Source: Arthrobacter sp. P2b (GTDB taxonomy: Bacteria > Actinomycetota > Actinomycetes > Actinomycetales > Micrococcaceae). Taken from it: a stretch of 64,000 bases of DNA. The stretch is from NCBI RefSeq assembly GCF_900168295.1, contig NZ_FVZL01000001.1, forward strand, positions 830,134 to 894,133, in the 5' to 3' direction. The translations under genes were made by a program, and so were the position numbers. The notes beneath the pieces are model-generated. The model saw only the letters and a program-made list of their open reading frames with translations. It did no database searches and was not told where the DNA came from. This document shows, in pieces, positions 38,323 through 46,667 of the stretch; the first letter of the stretch is position 1, and each line of letters opens with the position of its first letter.

Positions 38323-39252
38323 CTAGTCGTCCCCGCGCAGGATGGCCAGCAGGCGAATGATCTCTACGTACAGCCAGACCAGCGTGACGGTCAGGCCGAA
38401 AGCGGCCGTCCAGGAGAAGCGCTGCGGAGCACCGCTTCGGACGCCGGCTTCAATGCTGGTGAAGTCCATGACCAACGAGAAGGCCGCGAGGCCGATGGCC
38501 AGGATGCCGATGGCGATGCCGATGATGCCACTTCGCAGCCCGAACGGCTCAGTGGTCAGACCCGTCATCATCATGACGAGGTTCACCACGGAGAACAGCG
38601 CGTAGCCAACAATGGCGATCATAAAGAACTTCATGGCCTTTGGCGTGGCGCGTACCTTGCCGCTCTTGAAGAGGAGGAGCGTCACGGTGAAGACGGACAG
38701 CGTGCCGAGGACGGCCTGAAGCCCCACCCCCGGGTACATGGTGTCCAGGACCCGGGTGAGGCCGCCAAGGAAGAGGCCTTCCAGGCCTGCATAAGCAAGG
38801 ATCAGTGCCGGTGAGGGCTGCTTCTTGAACGTGTTGACGAGGGCCAGAACGAAGCCGCCCAAGGCGCCGACGATCATGAGGAGTGACGCGAGGCCCATGC
38901 TGACGAACATTGTCACCGCGGCGCCGACGAGCAGCACGCCGAGGCAGGCTGCGGTCTTGACGATGACGTCGTCGAAGGTCATCCGGCCGGTGTCCGCCGG
39001 GCCTGCAGCAGGCTGGTTGTACATCTGCTGCAGCTGTTCGTCGGTCATGTTCTGCGGCTGGGCGTTCCAGCCCTGCTGGCCGTATGCAGGCTGGCCGTAG
39101 GGAACCTGGCCATAGGGCTGCTGGCCGTAAGGCCGTCCATAAGGGGCCTGGCCGTAGGGAGCGTTGCCGTAGGGAGCCTGCGGGACAGGCGGTGTCTGGG
39201 TGGCTCCACGGAAGCTCTTTCCGTTGAAGATCGGGTTGCCGCCAAGTGCCAT
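38323..39252 (-). CDS. Bax inhibitor-1/YccA family membrane protein
   Basis: A 309-residue protein with a disordered N-terminus and a seven-helix membrane domain (about 97-305). The N-terminal tail (about 22-60) consists of repeats of the type PYGQ/AYGQ, rich in Tyr, Gly, Gln and Pro. TM core features such as GLEGLFLGGLTRVLD and SWTAAFGLTVTLVWLYVEIIRLL mark the YccA/BI-1 group. Relatives leak calcium or modulate membrane proteases; the role here is unknown. The ATG at 39252 follows GGAGG. The repeats are in frame and give the DNA a tandem-repeat look at 39060-39190. Confidence 0.9.
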   Translation of the reverse strand: MALGGNPIFNGKSFRGATQTPPVPQAPYGNAPYGQAPYGRPYGQQPYGQVPYGQPAYGQQGWNAQPQNMTDEQLQQMYNQPAAGPADTGRMTFDDVIVKTAACLGVLLVGAAVTMFVSMGLASLLMIVGALGGFVLALVNTFKKQPSPALILAYAGLEGLFLGGLTRVLDTMYPGVGLQAVLGTLSVFTVTLLLFKSGKVRATPKAMKFFMIAIVGYALFSVVNLVMMMTGLTTEPFGLRSGIIGIAIGILAIGLAAFSLVMDFTSIEAGVRSGAPQRFSWTAAFGLTVTLVWLYVEIIRLLAILRGDD

Positions 39253-39688
39253 TGCGGGATTCCTCCATTGTGGGTGTGATGTGAACCTTAAGGTTTACGC
39301 TACCAATTTCCACGTCGATGCACCCTTGAAAGTTCCCGAATTCATCCCGGTGCAATGCAACCGTGACCCTGTTCGCGGCAGGAGCAGCTGCCCGTGTGGA
39401 TCAAACGGGCTCGGAGGCTGCCCGGAAAACACCGTGACTCAACAAAGGTTTCTTGGGGAGTTCCGCCCGCTGCTGCCGTAAAGGGCTGCACAGTTGTTAT
39501 CCGATCGCTACCATCAACGCCCTGACCAAGGCATTTGCGGGTTCTTGCGCGCTGTAGCATAAGCCAAGCAGGGTGACGGAACTCACACGCGTGACGGCGC
39601 CGGGCCAGATGGCGCCTCCCAACCTTGCATCCGTTCGCAGCGGCTGCAACGGCGCAGCCGGGACCGCCCCCAAGTGGAGGTTATCAAT
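39253..39688 (+). other. Intergenic region upstream of the liv operon
   Basis: About 436 bases between the divergent Bax-inhibitor gene and livH. No supported coding sequence. TAGCAT (39556-39561), with TTTGCG 16 bases upstream, is a weak promoter candidate that would leave a leader of about 120 bases before livH. The GGAGG box used by livH is at about 39676-39680. I see no clear riboswitch or attenuator. Confidence 0.45.
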
Positions 39689-41029
39689 TTGAGAAGTACA
39701 CCCCAAGGCCTGCCGGCAAGAGGACGCCGAGGGTTGCTGAGACTGTTGGGAGCCATCAGTGCTTCCATCCTGGCAATCCTCCTGGTGGCCGCCCCGGCGT
39801 CCCAGGCCACTTCCCCGTCACCGACACCATCCCCGTCGAACCAGACCTTCCAGAACAACATCAGTGGATTCCTCCGCGATGACACCCGCGCTCCCCTGGC
39901 GGACGTGACCATCACCGCAACAAAGGGCGACTTCACGGGCACTGCCAAGTCAGCGGTGAATGGCTCCTGGAACATCGGCGTACCCGAACAGGGCACGTAC
40001 ACCGTTGAGCTGGACGAATCCACCCTGCCTGAAGGCATCACGCTGGCCGAAGGCCAGGAAAACCCGCGCGATGTCACCTTCAGCCAGACCTCCAACCTGT
40101 CGGTGATTTTTGCGTTTGGCAAAGGCATCGTGGTCCAGCAGCAGGACTTTGGACAGAACCTCCTCAACCGCCTTGTGGCGGGGTTGAGCTTCGGGCTCCT
40201 CCTCGCCCTGGCCTCAGTTGGGCTGTCGCTGATTTTCGGCACCACCGGCCTGACCAACTTCGCCCACGGCGAGATGGTGACGCTGGGTGCCGTTCTGGTG
40301 TTCGCGTTCAACGCCATCGGCCTTCCGTTCTGGCTGGCACTGATCCTGTCCCTGCTGGGCGGCGGCCTTTTCGGGTATGCCCAGGACAGGGGCTTGTGGC
40401 GGCCGCTGCGTCGGCGCGGTACGGGCCTCGTGCCCATGATGATTGTCAGTATCGGCCTCGCCCTGGCCGTCCGCTACGTGATCCAGTTCTACTTCGGCGG
40501 CGCCACCCAACAGCTGCCGTTTGCCCAGAGCCCCGAAATCCAGCTGGGCCCGGTATCCATCTCGCCCAACAACCTCTGGTCGCTGGGCATCAGCGCAGTG
40601 GTGATCGCACTCATCGGCATTGTGCTGCTCAAGACCAGGCTCGGCAAGGCCACCCGTGCCGTGGCGGACAACCCCGCACTCGCCGCGGCCTCGGGCATCG
40701 ATGTGGACGGCGTGATCCGGCTGGTATGGATCACCGGCGGCATGCTCGCATCCCTTGGCGGCATCCTGTGGGCCTACTACCGGCCCGGCGTCACCTTCGA
40801 TATGGGCTCCGCCATCCTCCTCCTGATCTTCGCCGGCGTCACCCTCGGCGGACTCGGAACCGTCTTTGGCGCACTGATCGGATCCATCATCGTGGGCATC
40901 TTCGTGGAGCTGACAACCGTGTTCGGCCTCGCCGCCGACCTTAAGTACGTGGGAGCCCTGTTCATCATGATCGTTGTCCTCTTGTTCCGGCCACAGGGAA
41001 TCCTGGGCCGACGCGAGCGCGTGGGTTAG
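39689..41029 (+). CDS. livH: Branched-chain amino acid ABC transporter permease LivH with extra N-terminal domain
   Basis: A 446-residue permease. Residues 1-40 are a signal-like segment with twin basics, a hydrophobic stretch and an A-S-Q-A end. Residues about 52-142 form a beta-rich domain with the look of a carboxypeptidase-regulatory/Ig-like module (ISGFLRDDTRAPLADVTITA). The usual LivH core of eight segments starts near 155, with GLTNFAHGEMVTLGA and a late GGLGTVFGALIGS. Classical LivH is about 300 residues, so the first 150 are an addition outside the membrane. The TTG at 39689 has GGAGG eight bases before it. First gene of livHMGF. Confidence 0.92.
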   Translation: MRSTPQGLPARGRRGLLRLLGAISASILAILLVAAPASQATSPSPTPSPSNQTFQNNISGFLRDDTRAPLADVTITATKGDFTGTAKSAVNGSWNIGVPEQGTYTVELDESTLPEGITLAEGQENPRDVTFSQTSNLSVIFAFGKGIVVQQQDFGQNLLNRLVAGLSFGLLLALASVGLSLIFGTTGLTNFAHGEMVTLGAVLVFAFNAIGLPFWLALILSLLGGGLFGYAQDRGLWRPLRRRGTGLVPMMIVSIGLALAVRYVIQFYFGGATQQLPFAQSPEIQLGPVSISPNNLWSLGISAVVIALIGIVLLKTRLGKATRAVADNPALAAASGIDVDGVIRLVWITGGMLASLGGILWAYYRPGVTFDMGSAILLLIFAGVTLGGLGTVFGALIGSIIVGIFVELTTVFGLAADLKYVGALFIMIVVLLFRPQGILGRRERVG

Positions 41030-41038
41030 GAGACAGCC

Positions 41039-42007
41039 ATGGATTTTGGATTCATTCTTGCCAGCGCTGCCAGCGAAATTTTCAGCCCGACAACGGCCGC
41101 CTATGCACTGGCTGCCCTGGGCCTCGCCGTGCACTTCGGCTATTCCGGCCTGCTGAACTTTGGCCAGGCCGGCTTTATGGCGGTGGGGGCCTACGGATTT
41201 GCCATCTCCACCCTGACCTTCGGCGTGCCGTTCTTCGTTGGGCTGCTGATTGCCATCATCGCCTCGGCAATCTTTGCCCTGCTGCTCGGTATCCCCACGC
41301 TGAGGCTCCGGGCAGACTACCTGGCCATCGTTACCATCGCGGCCGCGGAAATTGTCCGGTACATCGTCACCACCAACCAGCTCACATCCGTGACCGGTTC
41401 CGCCAACGGGCTGGCGGCGTTCGAAGGCGGCTTCTACGCCATGAACCCCTTCCCCGAGGGCTCCTACTTCGGCATGAACAACCGCGACTTCTTCATCCGC
41501 GTGGTGGGCTGGGCACTGGTTGCCCTGTGCTGCACCCTCGTGTGGCTGTTGATGCGCAGCCCCTGGGGCCGTGTCCTGAAGGGCATCCGCGAGGATGAGA
41601 ACGCCGTACGGTCCCTGGGCAAGAACGTCTACGCCTACAAGATGCAGGCACTGATCATCGGCGGTGTGCTCGGAGCCCTCGCAGGCATGATCTTCACCCT
41701 TCCCCGCGGAGCAGTGCAGCCGGCGAACTACGGCACCGAGCTGACGTTCTTCCTCTATACGTGCCTCCTCCTGGGCGGCCTGGGCACCGTCCTTGGCCCC
41801 GTCATCGGCGCCATGATCTTCTGGGTTGTCCTGTCACTGACCCAGGGCATCCTGTATGGCCTGATCGAGTCGGGCGCCGTCACGTGGCTGAACACCGTCC
41901 AGGCGGGACAGCTGCGCTACATCCTGGTTGGCGTCGCCCTGATGCTACTGATGATTTTCAGACCCCAGGGCGTCTTCGGAAACAAGAAGGAGCTGGCGTT
42001 CGCATGA
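41039..42007 (+). CDS. livM: Branched-chain amino acid ABC transporter permease LivM
   Basis: A 322-residue second permease of the importer, with eight or nine hydrophobic segments. GYSGLLNFGQAGFMAVGAYG (about 34-53) and the coupling region RSPWGRVLKGIREDENAVRSLGKNV (about 177-201) are diagnostic. A late GGLGTVLGPVIGA is the partner of the LivH sequence. It begins nine bases after livH and its stop overlaps the livG start in ATGA. Confidence 0.95.
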   Translation: MDFGFILASAASEIFSPTTAAYALAALGLAVHFGYSGLLNFGQAGFMAVGAYGFAISTLTFGVPFFVGLLIAIIASAIFALLLGIPTLRLRADYLAIVTIAAAEIVRYIVTTNQLTSVTGSANGLAAFEGGFYAMNPFPEGSYFGMNNRDFFIRVVGWALVALCCTLVWLLMRSPWGRVLKGIREDENAVRSLGKNVYAYKMQALIIGGVLGALAGMIFTLPRGAVQPANYGTELTFFLYTCLLLGGLGTVLGPVIGAMIFWVVLSLTQGILYGLIESGAVTWLNTVQAGQLRYILVGVALMLLMIFRPQGVFGNKKELAFA

Positions 42008-43107
42008 GCATGCACAGCGAAGAACGAACAACTGCCGGCGGGGGCGAGCCGGATTACATGACAGACAACCGGCCCATCGCGGCCGGCGAAACCGGTCCCG
42101 GGTGCAAGAAGCGGGATCCCATTGTCGTCGCGGAGAACGTGACGCGAAGCTTCGGCGGCATCAACGCCGTGGACGTCGAATACCTGGAAATTCCCCGGCA
42201 CAAAATCACGGCACTGATTGGTCCCAACGGTGCAGGCAAAACCACCCTCTTCAACCTGCTCACCGGATTTGATACGCCCAACAGCGGCAAGTGGCAGTTC
42301 GAGGGCCAAAGCATCGCCGGCGTATCGCCCTACAAGGTGGCACGCATGGGCATGGTGCGCACTTTCCAGCTCACCAAGGTCATGGGCAAGTTGACGGTCA
42401 TGGAAAACATGCGGCTCGGCGCCTCCAACCAGCCCGGTGAACGCCTTTCCAAGGCCCTTTTCAAGGGCATGTGGGGCGGCCGCGAGAAAGAGATCACCGC
42501 CCAGGCCAACGTCCTGCTGGAGAAGTTCAAGCTCGACGCCAAAAAGGATGATTACGCGGCCTCCCTTTCCGGCGGCCAGCGCAAGCTTCTGGAGATGGCG
42601 CGGTCCCTCATGGTCCGGCCCAGGCTGGTGATGCTGGACGAGCCCATGGCAGGCGTCAACCCGGCGTTGACGCAGTCGCTGCTGGACCACATCAAGAACC
42701 TGAAGGCTGAGGGCATGACTGTCCTGTTCGTCGAACACGACATGCACATGGTCCGGCACATCGCGGATTGGGTTGTGGTCATGGCGGAAGGAAAAGTCGT
42801 CGCCGAAGGTCCCCCGGGCGAGGTGATGAAGAACCCTGCCGTCATCGACGCCTACCTGGGCGCCCACCATGACGTCGACCTGGGCGACTCCGAGGGCATC
42901 AAGGAGCTGGCTGCCGAACTGGTGGCTGACGAAGAGTCCGTTGTCGGAACCGAAAACGCCGGAATCATCTCCCTGGACGTTGTGGCCGACGAGGCCGAAA
43001 ACCAGCGGAGGCGTGGCGTCCCGGAGGGCGAAGCGTCCGGCGGCCGGCATGGAAGTACGGACAGGGACATCAGCGGGAAAGACCGCACAGAGAGGGACAG
43101 CCAATGA
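42004..43107 (+). CDS. livG: Branched-chain amino acid ABC transporter ATP-binding protein LivG, with C-terminal tail
   Basis: A 367-residue ATPase, where LivG is usually about 255. The Walker A loop GPNGAGKTT starts at residue 73, the signature SLSGGQRKLLEMARSL is near 186 and Walker B VMLDEPMAGVNP follows. An N-terminal extension of about 40 residues and a C-terminal tail from about 290 (acidic, then Arg/Gly-rich) account for the extra length. The tail has no recognised domain. Starts in ATGA overlap with livM and ends in ATGA overlap with livF. Confidence 0.93.
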   Translation: MSMHSEERTTAGGGEPDYMTDNRPIAAGETGPGCKKRDPIVVAENVTRSFGGINAVDVEYLEIPRHKITALIGPNGAGKTTLFNLLTGFDTPNSGKWQFEGQSIAGVSPYKVARMGMVRTFQLTKVMGKLTVMENMRLGASNQPGERLSKALFKGMWGGREKEITAQANVLLEKFKLDAKKDDYAASLSGGQRKLLEMARSLMVRPRLVMLDEPMAGVNPALTQSLLDHIKNLKAEGMTVLFVEHDMHMVRHIADWVVVMAEGKVVAEGPPGEVMKNPAVIDAYLGAHHDVDLGDSEGIKELAAELVADEESVVGTENAGIISLDVVADEAENQRRRGVPEGEASGGRHGSTDRDISGKDRTERDSQ

Positions 43108-43880
43108 GCAGCAGCACCAGCGCGGCACCCGCCGCCCAGCCCGTCGCCGACGGCGGGGCCGTGGTCAAGGTCACGGACCTCGTGGCGGGTTACCTGCCCG
43201 GCGTCAACATCCTCAACGGCTGCAGCATCGAGGCCCGCAAAGGCGAGCTGATCGGCATCATCGGACCGAACGGCGCCGGCAAGTCAACACTCCTGAAGGC
43301 CATGTTCGGCCTGGTGAAGGTCCATTCGGGCACGGTCGTGGTCCGCGGGCAGGACATCACGGGGCTGAAGGCAAACAAACTGGTTTCCCGCGGGGTGGGC
43401 TTCGTCCCGCAGACCAACAACGTGTTTGCCACGCTGACCATCGAGGAGAACCTCCAGATGGGCATGTTCCAGAGGCCCAAGGACTTCGCCGAGCGGTTCG
43501 ACTTTGTCACCGGCCTGTTCCCTGAGCTTGGAAAGCGCCGTGCCCAGCGGGCCGGGTCGCTCTCCGGCGGCGAGCGGCAGATGGTGGCGATGGGACGGGC
43601 CCTGATGATGGATCCGGCCGTGCTGCTGCTGGATGAGCCCTCGGCAGGCCTCTCCCCCGTCAAGCAGGACGAGACGTTCCTGCGCGTGCACGAGATCAAC
43701 CGTGCCGGCGTGTCCGTGATCATGGTGGAACAGAACGCCCGCCGCTGCCTGCAGATCTGCGACCGCGGCTACGTCCTGGACCAGGGCCGGGATGCCTACA
43801 CCGGCACCGGCCGTGAACTGATGAAGGACCCCAAGGTCATCCAGCTCTACCTGGGTACCCTGGCCGACACCGTCGAGTAG
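43104..43880 (+). CDS. livF: Branched-chain amino acid ABC transporter ATP-binding protein LivF
   Basis: A 258-residue second ATPase of the importer. The Walker A loop GPNGAGKST is near residue 54, SLSGGERQMVAMGRAL (about 152) is the signature and LLLDEPSAGLSP is Walker B. VSRGVGFVPQTNNVF between them is typical of LivF. It forms the nucleotide-binding pair with LivG at the inner face of the membrane. It is the last gene of the operon and is followed by a strong bidirectional terminator. Confidence 0.95.
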   Translation: MSSSTSAAPAAQPVADGGAVVKVTDLVAGYLPGVNILNGCSIEARKGELIGIIGPNGAGKSTLLKAMFGLVKVHSGTVVVRGQDITGLKANKLVSRGVGFVPQTNNVFATLTIEENLQMGMFQRPKDFAERFDFVTGLFPELGKRRAQRAGSLSGGERQMVAMGRALMMDPAVLLLDEPSAGLSPVKQDETFLRVHEINRAGVSVIMVEQNARRCLQICDRGYVLDQGRDAYTGTGRELMKDPKVIQLYLGTLADTVE

Positions 43881-43898
43881 CGCCACACATCACAACAC

Positions 43899-43936
43899 AA
43901 GGGAGCCCCCGTCCGGTTGGACGGGGGCTCCCTTTG
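43899..43936. terminator. Bidirectional terminator between livF and the binding-protein gene
   Basis: Perfect 16-bp stem (43899-43914 with 43919-43934) with a GGTT loop, between converging genes. Confidence 0.85.
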
Positions 43937-43951
43937 GTTCAGGAAGGATTC

Positions 43952-45304
43952 CTAGAGCTTGCCGAACTCTTCCTTGACTGCGGTGTACTTGTTGTCATCC
44001 TGGTACTCGTAGATGCCGATGTAGGCTTCCGTCGGGTCGCCGGCGTCGGAGAAGGTGACGGGTCCGGACTGGCCGTCGTAGTCGGCGTCCTTGCCCTCAC
44101 GGATCAGCGTGACGCAGGCTGCGAAGGAGGTGCATTTCTCGCCGCCCTCGGAGACTTCCTTGAGCTTGCCGGCGATATCCACGCCCTTGGTGCTTCCGGC
44201 GGATTCCGCTGCCAGTGCGATGAGGTTGACGGCGTCGTAGGACTCGCCTGCGTAGCTGTAGTCCTTCAGTGCCGGGTCAATGGCCAGCAGCTTCTTCTTG
44301 AACTCCTCCTGGGCAAACGTGCCCGGGATGGTGCCCCGCGCGCCCTTCAGGGTGCCCGGCTGGAAGTCCTTGCTGTAATCGGACGTGTTGCCGTCCACGA
44401 GGAACATCTGGGTGGGCAGGACACCCTTGCCGGTCATCAGCGGAACGATGCTCTTGGCCTGGTCGAATGTGATCAGGGCGATGGCATCAGGCTTCGCGGC
44501 GATGATCTTGTCCACCTGGCTGCTGAACTGGGTGTCGCCCTCATTGAAGAGCTCCTCCGCCACAACCTGGCCGCCGGCAGCCTCGAAGGCGGACTTGACG
44601 TTGGACGCCAGGCCCGTGCCGTAGGCATCGTTCAGGACGATCATGCCAACGGTCTGCGCACCACATGTAGCCATGTAGTTGCCCAGCACCTTGCCCTGGA
44701 GGACGTCGGAGGGAGCCGTACGCCAGTACAGGCCCTTGTCGTCCCAGGTGGTGAAGTCCGGCGAGGTGTTGGCCGGCGAGAAGTGAACGACGCCGGCGCC
44801 GGTGATCTGGTTGATGACCGTCTTGGAGACGCCGGAGGAGGCGGCACCGATGATGGCGCTGACGCCCTGGCCCAGCAACGCGGACGTGGACTGGGTGGCG
44901 ATGTCGGTCTTGGTGTCACCGGAGTCGCGGTGGATCACTTCGATCGGCTTGCCCAGCACGCCGCCGGCCTTGTTGACCTCGTCAACACCAAGGTTGACGC
45001 CGGCAATTTCGGGCGGGCCGAGGAAGGCCAGGGATCCGGTGGTGGGCAGCAGTGAACCCAGCCGAAGCGGGGTTTCGGTGGTGCCGGTGGAGGCCGGGAC
45101 GGAGCCTGATTCCGCAGTCTGGCTGGCGGCTGCGCCTCCGCCGCCTTCAGGTGCCGGGCAGGCGATTCCGCCCGCTGATCCGGTGGCGGTTTCGGACGCC
45201 GTTGGTGTGGACGAACCGCCGCAAGCCGTCACCATGAAGGCGACGCCGATGCCAAGCGCTGTCAGCTTGGCAACACGGGTTCCCGCCTGGGGGAATAAAG
45301 TCAT
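43952..45304 (-). CDS. Branched-chain amino acid ABC transporter substrate-binding lipoprotein
   Basis: A 450-residue periplasmic-type binding protein of the LivJ/LivK class, anchored by lipid. The lipobox ends at Cys28 (VTAC) after a hydrophobic signal, then a Ser/Thr/Gly-rich linker runs to about 75. The two-lobed binding fold includes LGSLLPTTGSLAFLGPPEIAGVNLGVDEVN and ends in GYQDDNKY-like EYQDDNKYTAVKEEF. The ATG at 45304 follows GAGGAGC. It lies convergent to livHMGF instead of first in the operon, so its dose is set independently. A CRP-like site lies upstream. Confidence 0.92.
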   Translation of the reverse strand: MTLFPQAGTRVAKLTALGIGVAFMVTACGGSSTPTASETATGSAGGIACPAPEGGGGAAASQTAESGSVPASTGTTETPLRLGSLLPTTGSLAFLGPPEIAGVNLGVDEVNKAGGVLGKPIEVIHRDSGDTKTDIATQSTSALLGQGVSAIIGAASSGVSKTVINQITGAGVVHFSPANTSPDFTTWDDKGLYWRTAPSDVLQGKVLGNYMATCGAQTVGMIVLNDAYGTGLASNVKSAFEAAGGQVVAEELFNEGDTQFSSQVDKIIAAKPDAIALITFDQAKSIVPLMTGKGVLPTQMFLVDGNTSDYSKDFQPGTLKGARGTIPGTFAQEEFKKKLLAIDPALKDYSYAGESYDAVNLIALAAESAGSTKGVDIAGKLKEVSEGGEKCTSFAACVTLIREGKDADYDGQSGPVTFSDAGDPTEAYIGIYEYQDDNKYTAVKEEFGKL

Positions 45305-45349
45305 TTACAAGCTCCTCGATCTAAAGGTGCGAACGGCCTTTGACGCGAA

Positions 45350-45369
45350 AAATCAGGTGTTCCTGATTT
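45350..45369 (-). promoter_or_regulatory. Perfect inverted repeat in the leader of the binding-protein gene
   Basis: AAATCAGG (45350-45357) and CCTGATTT (45362-45369) around a four-base centre, about 45 bases upstream of the start codon; it may be an operator or an RNA hairpin. Confidence 0.5.
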
Positions 45370-45403
45370 AGCTTCAAGCTAATGCATATCCCCGGCGAAG
45401 ATA

Positions 45404-45419
45404 AGTGACTGAGGTCACA
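45404..45419 (-). promoter_or_regulatory. CRP/GlxR-like operator upstream of the binding-protein gene
   Basis: On the minus strand TGTGACCTCAGTCACT matches the TGTGA-N6-TCACA consensus of cAMP receptor proteins in nine of ten positions. It lies about 100 bases upstream of the start codon. Confidence 0.5.
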
Positions 45420-45461
45420 TCCTTATAACAGTCGTTGCATATGTGGAATTAAACGGGGGAA

Positions 45462-45482
45462 GCCGCCCGCAGCGCGGACGGC
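45462..45482 (-). terminator. Possible terminator downstream of the tRNA gene
   Basis: A 9-bp GC-rich stem with a three-base loop followed on the minus strand by TTCCCCCGTTT. It could end the tRNA transcript; the T-run is weak. Confidence 0.35.
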
Positions 45483-45522
45483 CTCCTGCCAGGCAGCGCC
45501 TTGGCCGCCGGCATCTCCTAAG

Positions 45523-45596
45523 TACCCCAGGTGGGACTCGAACCCACAACACGCGGATTTTAAGTCCGCTGCCTCTGCCAATTGGGCTACTGGGGC
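45523..45596 (-). tRNA. tRNA with anticodon UAA (nominal tRNA-Leu), class I shape
   Basis: A complete 74-nt cloverleaf without encoded CCA. The acceptor stem has seven pairs with a G-U at the end and discriminator A. The anticodon stem GCGGA/TCCGC encloses the loop CTTAAAA, so the anticodon is TAA (45562-45560), reading codon UUA. The T arm GTGGG-TTCGAGT-CCCAC is perfect. The D stem has only three pairs. The variable loop is only five bases (GTGTT), whereas bacterial leucine tRNAs carry a long variable arm. It would normally be labelled tRNA-Leu(UAA), but charging with leucine is not assured by its shape. It lies 20 bases downstream of the ACT-GNAT gene on the same strand. Confidence 0.9.
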
Positions 45597-45616
45597 AACG
45601 GGTCAATGGTATCCCG

Positions 45617-46561
45617 TCAGAGGAGCATGAACGGTTCGGCATACCGGAACGTCCCGTGGACGCCGCCTGGCCAGAGGGCGAGCGGCAGGAGCTGGAAGTG
45701 ATCCCCCCACGCGGCTTCCGGTGACTCCACGCCGAAGGAGGCTGCGGGAACAAACCCGAACCGGGAGTAGTAGTCAGGACTGCCCAGCAGGGCGATTCCG
45801 CTCTCCCCCGCAGCATTCGCCCTGGCGATGGTCTCCTTCATCAGTGCTGAACCTATCCCCTGCCGCTGCAGCCTGGGAGTTACGCCGATGGGGCCGAGTC
45901 CCAGGAGTTCGTGCTCCCCCACCCAGCCGCGGGTGCTGATCACGTGGCCAACGATTTCCCCGTCCAGGACTGCCACCACGCTGAACCCGGGGAGGTACTC
46001 CGTGGCATCGAAGAGTGCATGAAGCACTTTCACTTCCACCGGCTCGCCCTCTGCCGGCAGTCCCGTGGCCGGCGATATGGCGAAGGCTTCAGCGGTCAGG
46101 GCCAGGATGGCATCGCGGTCCTCCGGAGTTTCGTTCCGCAGCAGCAGTTCGGGCCGGGGCACATCACTGTATTGCGCCGAGAGCTCGGCCAGCACTTCAA
46201 GGGCCCGGGGTGCGTCAGCCACCGGCACCAGGAGGTGGTCATGGTGGAAACCGGCCAGGACATTGCAACTGATCCTTGCGTCGGTCAGGGCTTTGCTGAC
46301 GGCGGCGGTCAAACCCACCGCTTCAAGGGCCGAGTGGATCTCCAGCGTGATCCACGCGCCCACGAAGTCGTAGGCCAGTCCCTGCCTGTCCGCCTCGGCC
46401 CGGGGCAGCACCACAGTGAGGCCTTCCGCTTCGCGTACTGCCGCCTCAATGCCGCCTGCCAGCGGGCGCCCGTGCGGCCAGAGGACGTAGACGTACTCCC
46501 CGCCTCGCTGTACGGGCCGCATTCCGGCCAGCAGGGTCTGCAGGTTCCTATCGCCAGTCAT
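45617..46561 (-). CDS. ACT-like domain fused to GNAT N-acetyltransferase
   Basis: A 314-residue two-domain protein. Residues about 1-130 look like paired ACT-type ligand-binding modules (AWITLEIHSALEAVGLTAAVSKAL and NVLAGFHHDHLLVPV). Residues about 138-290 are a YhbS-type GNAT domain: LLRNETPEDRDAIL start, then LGPIGVTPRLQRQGIGSALMKETI with the acetyl-CoA loop RQGIGSAL, and LLGSPDYYSRFGFVPA. An amino-acid-sensing N-terminus could regulate acetylation; this is inference. TAGACT (46573-46568) lies six bases before the ATG without a Shine-Dalgarno sequence, suggesting a leaderless mRNA. Confidence 0.85.
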   Translation of the reverse strand: MTGDRNLQTLLAGMRPVQRGGEYVYVLWPHGRPLAGGIEAAVREAEGLTVVLPRAEADRQGLAYDFVGAWITLEIHSALEAVGLTAAVSKALTDARISCNVLAGFHHDHLLVPVADAPRALEVLAELSAQYSDVPRPELLLRNETPEDRDAILALTAEAFAISPATGLPAEGEPVEVKVLHALFDATEYLPGFSVVAVLDGEIVGHVISTRGWVGEHELLGLGPIGVTPRLQRQGIGSALMKETIARANAAGESGIALLGSPDYYSRFGFVPAASFGVESPEAAWGDHFQLLPLALWPGGVHGTFRYAEPFMLL

Positions 46562-46616
46562 GAGGCCAGTCTAAGAGGCAGGCCAGGCGGCAACGGGACA
46601 TCTTCCCGTGCACAAG

Positions 46617-46654
46617 CAAAACGGCGGCCGCCCCCGCAAGGGGACAGCCGCCGT
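46617..46654 (-). terminator. Terminator after NDH-2
   Basis: GC-rich hairpin ending on the minus strand in CCGTTTTG; the stem is about 15 bp with one bulge. Placed just past the stop of the NDH-2 gene. Confidence 0.7.
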
Positions 46655-46667
46655 CGGGCGTCGAGAA

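Noticed and set aside
39045..39200. Tandem-repeat or CRISPR-like look
   Set aside because: The period is in frame and encodes PYGQ-type repeats of the Bax-inhibitor protein; there are no spacers or cas genes.
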